Source: Xanthoparmelia taractica
Lineage: Eukaryota; Ascomycota; Lecanoromycetes; Lecanorales; Parmeliaceae
Reading direction: 5' to 3'
DNA length: 64,000 nucleotides
NCBI GenBank assembly: GCA_033085395.1
Contig: JANQBS010000147.1
Span: 36,835-100,834 of the forward strand
The notes beneath the pieces were generated by a model. The model saw only the letters and a list, made by a program, of their open reading frames with translations, did no database searches and had not been told where the DNA came from. Numbering within the stretch: position 1 is the first letter of the stretch; each line of letters starts with the position of its first letter. A program made the position numbers and the translations under genes. Below, piece after piece: positions 57,727 through 64,000 of the stretch.

Positions 57727-60700
57727 TCAATCATAGTTGCCCAAGCCAATTTGGCTGGCAAATGCTGTAGAAACACTTCGAGCATCGTCATCGTCGCCAC
57801 GGGGGAGACGACTGCTGGCAGAACTTCCACCGAACATGCTGCCATCGCCAGGACGTCCACCAGATTCCACGTAGCGCTTCAGGCGATCCGACTGATTGAG
57901 GCTGGCTTGCTTCGCGTCATTGATGCTGAGTCCGGCCAGACTGACCCCGCCTTTGCCATCGACAGTGCTAGCAGGGCCATTGATGTCCGACTCGCTGGCA
58001 GCGACAGACTCGCCCGCAATGCTCTCCGTACCGGCTCGGCTCTTCGCGCCGTTCATCCGGCGTCCGTTGAGAGTGGGCCAAGTGTTTTGGAATCCGGAGA
58101 ACATCTGTGGGTATGCAGAGGGAACACCAACGCCGCCCCCAACAGAGGATGAGTGCACCGATGAAACATCGTCTGGAATGTAGCCGACGAGGGATCCAGC
58201 ATCGTTATACTCCTGGCGGGGGCCATTGCGACCATTGGCCATACCATTGCTCAGATCGGAGGCCCGCTGGTAAGACATCTGGTAGCGTTGAGGTCCACGG
58301 TAGGATTGTTTGGGACGACTAAATTGTAGCAACGAGATCTGTAGATTAGATAGCGGCCCTTCGACCAAGCAATTCTTCTCCTTGAAGTGCAGTAGTAGAT
58401 AATGCCACAGTGGGTGCTTCGACAAGACTTTAGGGTTGCCTAGAATGACCAAACCATACTTGGCCCGAGTAAGCGCGACATTAAGACGGCGAGGATCACT
58501 CAAGAAGCCAATGCCTTGGTGGTCATTGGAACGCACGCAGGATAGGACTATAAAGTCTTTCTCCCGTCCTTGGAAAGCGTCGACGGAAGCTACCTCGATC
58601 TCTTTATAATTTTCCTTTTTGAACGTCCCATTGGTCTGCATGGAGCTGACAACATAGCTTCGCTGGCCTTCATAAGGTGTGATGATACCTATATCACTGG
58701 GCTGCACACCAGCTTTGAAGAAGCGAGTAATGATCTTTTCGACGTTGGATGCTTCAGTGCGATTGAGATATGACGTTCCAGAGGCTGAAATTTCTTCGTT
58801 GCCAAGGTTTGACCAGAAAACCATGGGAGAATCCATCACGGGCCACGGGAAATCTACATCTCGGCGTAGGCGCTGCTGCATCGTTACGCCATTCTGCAAT
58901 GATCCCTCGTAGAACATGTTTGATGGGAACTCGGATAGACATGGATGCATACGGTACTGTACGTTCAATCGAATTGGAGCGCATCCGAGAATAACAAGAC
59001 GCTCGAACAGCGACTGGTTTAGACCTGCCTTTGCCGCCTTCTTGTTCATGATGACTGGACCCAATTGTTGGTGGTCGCCGACAAGAACTACTTGCTTACA
59101 GCCGAGCACCAATGGAATCATGCACTCAGGCTCTGCGGATTGAGTCGATTCGTCGATCAGCACAGTCCGGAACTTGAAGCGAGCAAGACGTGGATCGCCG
59201 GCGCCAACGCAAGTACAGCAAATAACGTCCGCGTTGGTCAAGATCTCACGCTCGGCACTGCGAGTCAGCTGCTTAAATTTCTTCTCATCTTGACTCGACA
59301 GTTCACCAAGCTCGCTCTTAAGCTGGTTGAGCTTCACCAATTCGGTATTGCTATCATTCATGCGAACCTGCTCGTGAAGTGAGAGGAAGCCGACTGGGGA
59401 CTCCACATCCTCGCGGGACTTGGCTGTGACACGGACGGTTTTCAATCCTGTCTTATGGATTCGTTCGCACAGCTGGTCGACAGCCACGTTGGATGGAGCA
59501 CAGACAAGGACTTGTCCACCATTGATTTTGGCAAGATGATAGATGATGGTGGCCGAGGTGACGGTCTTTCCGGTACCAGGGGGCCCTTGAATTAAGCTAA
59601 GAGGCTTTTGAAGTACACTCTTGACGGCATTGATTTGACTGCCGTTGAGCTCTGGCAGTCCAGGTACGCTGTATTTCTTGGGCATTTGGGTTTTCATCGG
59701 CGCTGCCGCAACCTCGTGGCCTAGGAGTCGATGGAAAATGTATCCCGATACACTCATCTCGTCGACAGCGAACGTCTTCATGGCAAGCTGCATCCTGTCA
59801 AATGAAGTAGCTTTCCATACGTAGTCTGCGCTAAAATTGTGAGTGCATTCGGTCGGGACGGACTTATGGTCACCCTTTGCACGAAGCTCGATAGTGACCT
59901 CGTCTGACTGATTGTTTGGGATCTTGATCACATAGCCGACTCCCTCCCAAGGCGGGCGGAGCTCTCCAGTGTACTTGATGCGCATCTCATCTCCAACAGC
60001 AAGCTTGACGTCTCCGAGCTCGAGCTTTGGTAACACGAAGCTAGCAAGGTGTTTATTATTGAGGCCAAAGTCCCAACGAACGATCAATCCATCTTGAGAT
60101 TGTGACTCTTTCAGCTTACGGTCATAGTCTGCTTCAATCTTTACTAGGGGCCCAAAAACATTCTGGTATTGGTAGGCATCATCATAGTGAAGCAGCACCG
60201 GTGCCGGCTCGTCGTCTACACCTGCACCTTTCTCTAAGTCCGCGATGGTTGCAGAAGCATTGTCCTTCCACATCTCTTCCAGCTTGGCAATCATTTGGGG
60301 ACTCAAGTGGCGTGCGCGCAGCTGCTCCTGGTCTGAAGGTGAAGAGACCAGCCATGCCAGGAACGATCGGTCTTCGATCAGGGGTTGCCAACGTGATACG
60401 TCCCAGTTCATGTCTTTCGAGGAAGGCATGGATGCACATGGCTGACGGCAAAGAAGCACCACCACTGTGTCGGACTTGGCTGGTATGAAGCCGAGCAGGA
60501 ACACGTTCTTAGTACCGCAGTTGTAGCATTCGAGTACAGTATCTCCCAAAGACGAGCTAGGATGAAGTTGTACCTCTTTGTGACGAGCGCGGACTAAATG
60601 GTTGATTATGTGGGAGGAAGAGGTGTTGCCGCGAGCGCTGCAGAACCACTTGCTGCACGCCAGGCATCGGACAACGGAACTTGGGTTGTGTATGCCGCAG

Positions 60701-61065
60701 TATCTAGATATCAGGACTAGCGTTAGCAGCTGCATTTGGGCTCGCTTAGACCTATGAAGATCTTACGCGCAAGCATGTGATGGTAGTTCTTTCTCCTCCT
60801 CAGGTCTTATGCCCGGCTTGCCGTTGACGCCATCTACTGGCATGCTAACCATGCTCTCCGTGTCATCATCGTCGAATGCCTCTGTACCCTCATCTTCATC
60901 ATCATGTCGGCGCCTCCTGGGTCCCCCAGTCAAATTGCCCCTCCCATATTCACGGTCCAGGATGCTCTCGTCGGGGTCGATGGTGGAGAGATCGTCGCCA
61001 GCGTTTATCGTAGATGCCGAGTCCGATATGAGATGATTACCGAGATGTGTGAAAGCTCCCTCCAT
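57727..61065 (-). CDS. NAM7: UPF1 RNA helicase (nonsense-mediated decay)
   Basis: ATP-dependent 5'-3' RNA helicase, the core of nonsense-mediated mRNA decay. Two exons: 60767-61065 and 57727-60703, giving 1091 aa. Residues 1-95 are acidic and disordered. The Cys/His-rich domain, which binds Upf2, spans about 98-190 (YCGIHNPSSVVRCLACSKWFC, ECYNCGTKN). Helicase motifs are complete: Walker A GPPGTGKT near 470, DESTQ near 615, GDHQQLGP, QYRMHP and SDPRRLNVALTRAKYG. The 1B/stalk region lies between. The C-terminal 180 residues are Ser/Gly/Asn-rich and disordered with scattered Ser-Gln; in animals such tails are phosphorylated. The single intron splits the CH domain just after HACA. Confidence 0.97.
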
Positions 61066-61440
61066 CGCGCAGTAGATTTTGTGTAATGCGAGACAGTTCC
61101 TGGCAAGTCAAGGAGCTTTAAAGAGCCGGCTTCTGCAACTTATCACTGCAGTTTTGGGCAAGTTGTCTTATTCCAGACGCTCCTAAGAAGACTGTGTGTT
61201 TCTGTCTCATCAGACTCCGGCGCCACATAGGAAAGAGGGAGGCTGCTGCACGGGAATGAGAACAAAATGTGGTGGTAGATGTTGGTTGGTGGGAGGGAAG
61301 GATTGATCTAAAGAAGGCCGTCCCGCCGGGGTAGGCAGGTCTTGGCAAGTGCGGCCCCCACTAGAATTCTTCAAGCTGCAGGGAAAACTTGGGCTCATCC
61401 ATAAGGAAGAAGCTCGCTCTGTTCTCTTACGAGCTCTAAG
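61066..61440. promoter_or_regulatory. Divergent promoter of UPF1 and IMP4
   Basis: 375 bases between the two start codons, two RNA-metabolism genes sharing one regulatory region. No specific motif assigned. Confidence 0.6.
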
Positions 61441-62380
61441 ATGATAGTCAGTTTCTCGTCTCCGTTTGATTACAGACACGACTTGCTAATCCCTCTTTCA
61501 CCAGAGAAGACAAGCCCGGCAGCGGAGAGATTATCTCCACCGCCGTGCCCTCACTCTCCGCGAAGCAGAGACTGCCGAGAAGCGCGCAAAGCTCAAAGCC
61601 TCTCTGGCAACTGGAAAGCCTCTGGATCCTGCAATAGCCAACGATAAGACTCTACGTGAGAATTACAAGTTTGACGAAAGCGCCGAAGCCCACAATGACA
61701 TTGACGATGAATACGCCCATCTATCTGGAATCACTGATCCCCGACCCCTCGTCACAACCTCGCGCTCACCCTCAACCCGACTATCTGCCTTCGCCAAAGA
61801 GATTCGGCTTCTGCTTCCTACTTCCATTCGCCTCAATAGGGGTAATCTTATCCTGCCCAACCTCGTCTCCAGCGCCAACGCCTCTTCTCTGACGGACCTA
61901 CTTCTCCTCCACGAACATCGTGGCGTACCGACAGCCCTGACAATCTCTCATCTGCCACATGGCCCTACAGCGTCCTTTTCGCTACATAACGTCTTCCTGC
62001 GTCATGACCTTCCCAACGCTTCAAAGGGCACTGTCAGTGAATCATACCCTCACCTCATCTTCGACAATTTCAACAGTTCTCTTGGCAAAAGAGTGGCACA
62101 GATACTGAAGCATCTTTTCCCGCCCCGCGAGGCTGCAACTACCAACCAAAAGGTCGGTAACCGAGTGGTAACATTCAAAAACATCGAAGACAGTATAGAA
62201 GTAAGACACCACGTCTTCGTGCGAACAGGATACCAAAGTGTAGAATTGGCTGAAGTGGGCCCTCGAATGACGATGCGACTGTTTGAGATTAGGGGTGGGA
62301 CACTGGAAAGCAAGAGCGGCGACACGGAATGGCACATGAATCAATATACGAGGACGAGTAGAAAGAAGGATTACTTATGA
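61441..62380 (+). CDS. IMP4: IMP4, U3 snoRNP Brix-domain protein
   Basis: Component of the U3 snoRNP in the small-subunit processome, which helps U3 pair with pre-18S rRNA in the nucleolus. Two exons: a six-base first exon (61441-61446, encoding only Met-Ile) and 61505-62380, giving 293 aa, near yeast Imp4 (290). The join yields MIRRQARQRRDYLHRRAL, the conserved N-terminus. The Brix domain runs from about residue 85 to 275 (HLIFDNFNSSLGKRVAQILKHLF, TFKNIEDSIEVRHHVF) and ends with the family phrase VGPRMTMRLFEIRGGTLE. The tiny first exon is easily missed by gene callers, which then start in the intron (MIVSFSS). Confidence 0.95.
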
Positions 62381-62863
62381 AATGCTGCATCATAACGGCG
62401 TTCTTGCACTCAAAAGCAGTGATCTGCAAGGGGAGGGAAATTTGCCACGTGGTATCCAAAGTATAGCAGTGCAGCGCTTGCTCTGGTAAGTCAGAGCCGA
62501 CCAGCGGAGTGAAAACTGGTGCTAGGTAGCTCTCGACTATTACACTATTCACTACCAAGCGAGTAACAGCAAGTACGATTTTGGTTATCAGCACTTCCTC
62601 TTGCAGTTCGCAGATGTCCAATCTGATGATTAGCTTTCGGGTCCTACGAAGACACTATGGCCTTGGAAGCGCACGGCGTTTTTTATCGCATGCAGCGCTT
62701 CATTTCAAATCGTAGGCGGCGACTGCTCCTATGATTTCGAAATCGCCCTGCCACTTGACGGCTTTAGTAAGGCGCAGTCATAATTAGAATATACCATATA
62801 AATTTCGTCCACATCCCTCGACAGAAGGAAAAGAATTACACTGGACAGGTTTTCCTTTGCAGT
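62381..62863. other. Intergenic, no gene seen
   Basis: 483 bases between IMP4 and the last gene. Nothing distinctive. Confidence 0.6.
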
Positions 62864-63667
62864 ATGGCCAGTCTTGTGAATCTCAGTTCGTACCAGCCTC
62901 CTGTCCCAATACCGCCTGTGCCACCAAATTTCCATTTCTGCAGTGGTGCTTTCGGCACTAATTTGGTAAAAGATGATGCATTCGAAGCTGCTAGTCTGCT
63001 TCCAAGAGGCGCATTGCCGGTCACATACTCTGTTCAGGTACCAGATACAGATGATCTCGCAGCGAATGTTTCGGCATTAGAAATGGGGTATGAATTGCCA
63101 TTCCTAGAGGCTTATGGTAGTGCGTGGATAGCCGTCGATGTCTCCGGACCCATCAGTATCGACAAACTCACAGTGGTGCCCAATGATATAAGAGGAATGG
63201 CAGGATGGGTCGCTCGTCAGTGTGTAGGGCGTGATAGAGTGGGTGGATTCGTCACGAGGAGAATCCAAGGACTTGTGGACTTCGTCACCGACCCAACATC
63301 GGATATCGAGGCTCCGACATATCCTGACTCCACAGCTTTCCTTACCGTCGCGGTGACCAATATGGACAATACGAACGTTTTTCCAGGGGACTACGACCCG
63401 GAGATGGCAAAATTCCTGCGGGAAGCTGAAATAAACGCTTTCATCCGAGCACAGCCACACGACCGTATCGTACTCGCGGAAAGAATCCAGCAATTCGCGA
63501 AAGCCGAAGCAAACATGCGCAGGCTAGGAACAGATGTACCATGGTGGGGCGGATGGGTGATGCAAGGGAACCAAACGACGCATCGAAACATTCACCTTGC
63601 CAACATGACCACCGAGGGCGTAGCGACAGTTCGTCGAAAAAAGAGAGTCCCAGGGTTTTTGCGTTGA
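62864..63667 (+). CDS. Unknown 267-aa protein
   Basis: Single exon starting MASLVNLSSYQPPVPIPP. Mixed alpha/beta composition with a central block (LPFLEAYGSAWIAVDVSG, then VPNDIRGMAGWVARQCVG) and a helical C-terminal part (IRAQPHDRIVLAERIQQFAKAEANMRR) followed by WWGGW and a basic tail. No signal peptide or membrane helix. I do not recognise the family. The even coding look across the full length and the absence of stops favour a real gene. Confidence 0.62.
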   Translation: MASLVNLSSYQPPVPIPPVPPNFHFCSGAFGTNLVKDDAFEAASLLPRGALPVTYSVQVPDTDDLAANVSALEMGYELPFLEAYGSAWIAVDVSGPISIDKLTVVPNDIRGMAGWVARQCVGRDRVGGFVTRRIQGLVDFVTDPTSDIEAPTYPDSTAFLTVAVTNMDNTNVFPGDYDPEMAKFLREAEINAFIRAQPHDRIVLAERIQQFAKAEANMRRLGTDVPWWGGWVMQGNQTTHRNIHLANMTTEGVATVRRKKRVPGFLR

Positions 63668-64000
63668 GGCAAATGCCAGTCTCATATAGTCCGTCGGTCT
63701 CCCTCACTGCAGCCTCGTGGCCCTCTCGGGGGTCATAGCGTCCGATAGTGCAGGAATATTCAACAATCTAGTAGCTTAAAGTTACTCCTGCCGCTACTCA
63801 TCTTTGATGCCGATGTTCAAAAGACAATTGAGCGGATTATATGCGCAACCAAACAGAGCGATCAAAATCTCCTTCAACTTAGCAGCAAAGATGCGAACGA
63901 ATAAGTTCCAGAAAGTCAAACTTTACTCGTATCTACCCGGATATGCAATCTACCTGGATATGCAATCTTAGGGCTAGGGCTAGAATAAGAAATCTAAGCG
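63668..64000. other. Right edge, no gene seen
   Basis: Contains two direct copies of GGATATGCAATCT (about 63939-63968) and a short TTAGGGCTAGGGCTAG run near 63968-63983. No coding frame. Confidence 0.6.

Overview
The window is nuclear DNA from a filamentous ascomycete (Pezizomycotina; Dothideomycetes or a close class is my guess, because no rDNA or other marker fixes it). Genes carry several short GT-AG introns of about 50-90 bases, most genes are single copies of conserved eukaryotic functions, and the typical fungal accessory families are present: APSES factor, RTA1 protein, HET domain, STAND-type N-terminal domains, flavin monooxygenase. I rebuilt exons by hand from reading frame, splice dinucleotides and family similarity. 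Where all exons sum to an open frame I say so.

Housekeeping block, 1-29 kb: aspartate kinase (-), RTA1-like seven-helix protein (+), intracellular GH13 protein with a ricin-type lectin domain (-), unknown coiled-coil protein (+), complex I subunit NDUFB7 (-), MBF-type APSES/ankyrin transcription factor (+), dynactin p25 (+), Arf6-type GTPase (-), SAGA subunit SGF29 (-), mannose-6-phosphate isomerase (+), two small single-helix membrane proteins (+), a MetE-like methyltransferase with an apparent frameshift (-), and two unknown polytopic membrane proteins (+ and -). NDUFB7/APSES and SGF29/PMI are divergent pairs on short shared promoters.

Accessory island, about 29-50 kb: an unknown 540-aa protein beside a hairpin, a HET-domain pseudogene broken by stops and frameshifts, a decayed coiled-coil gene with an internal duplication, several kb of gene-empty DNA, then three large genes. 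Each of the three starts with a hydrophobic helical domain like the N-terminal domain of fungal STAND/NLR proteins, but none carries a NACHT or NB-ARC ATPase. Two carry a ubiquitin-like domain and one carries ankyrin repeats. Together with the dead HET gene this looks like a non-self-recognition or immunity-type locus under turnover, and it is the most interesting part of the window.

Right block, 51-64 kb: a Baeyer-Villiger-type flavin monooxygenase, a low-complexity secreted or membrane-anchored unknown protein in C/G-run DNA, a membrane-anchored AhpC/TSA-like protein with a stopless intron, UPF1 helicase (-) divergent from IMP4 (+), and an unknown 267-aa protein. No tRNA, rRNA, CRISPR or intact transposon was seen.
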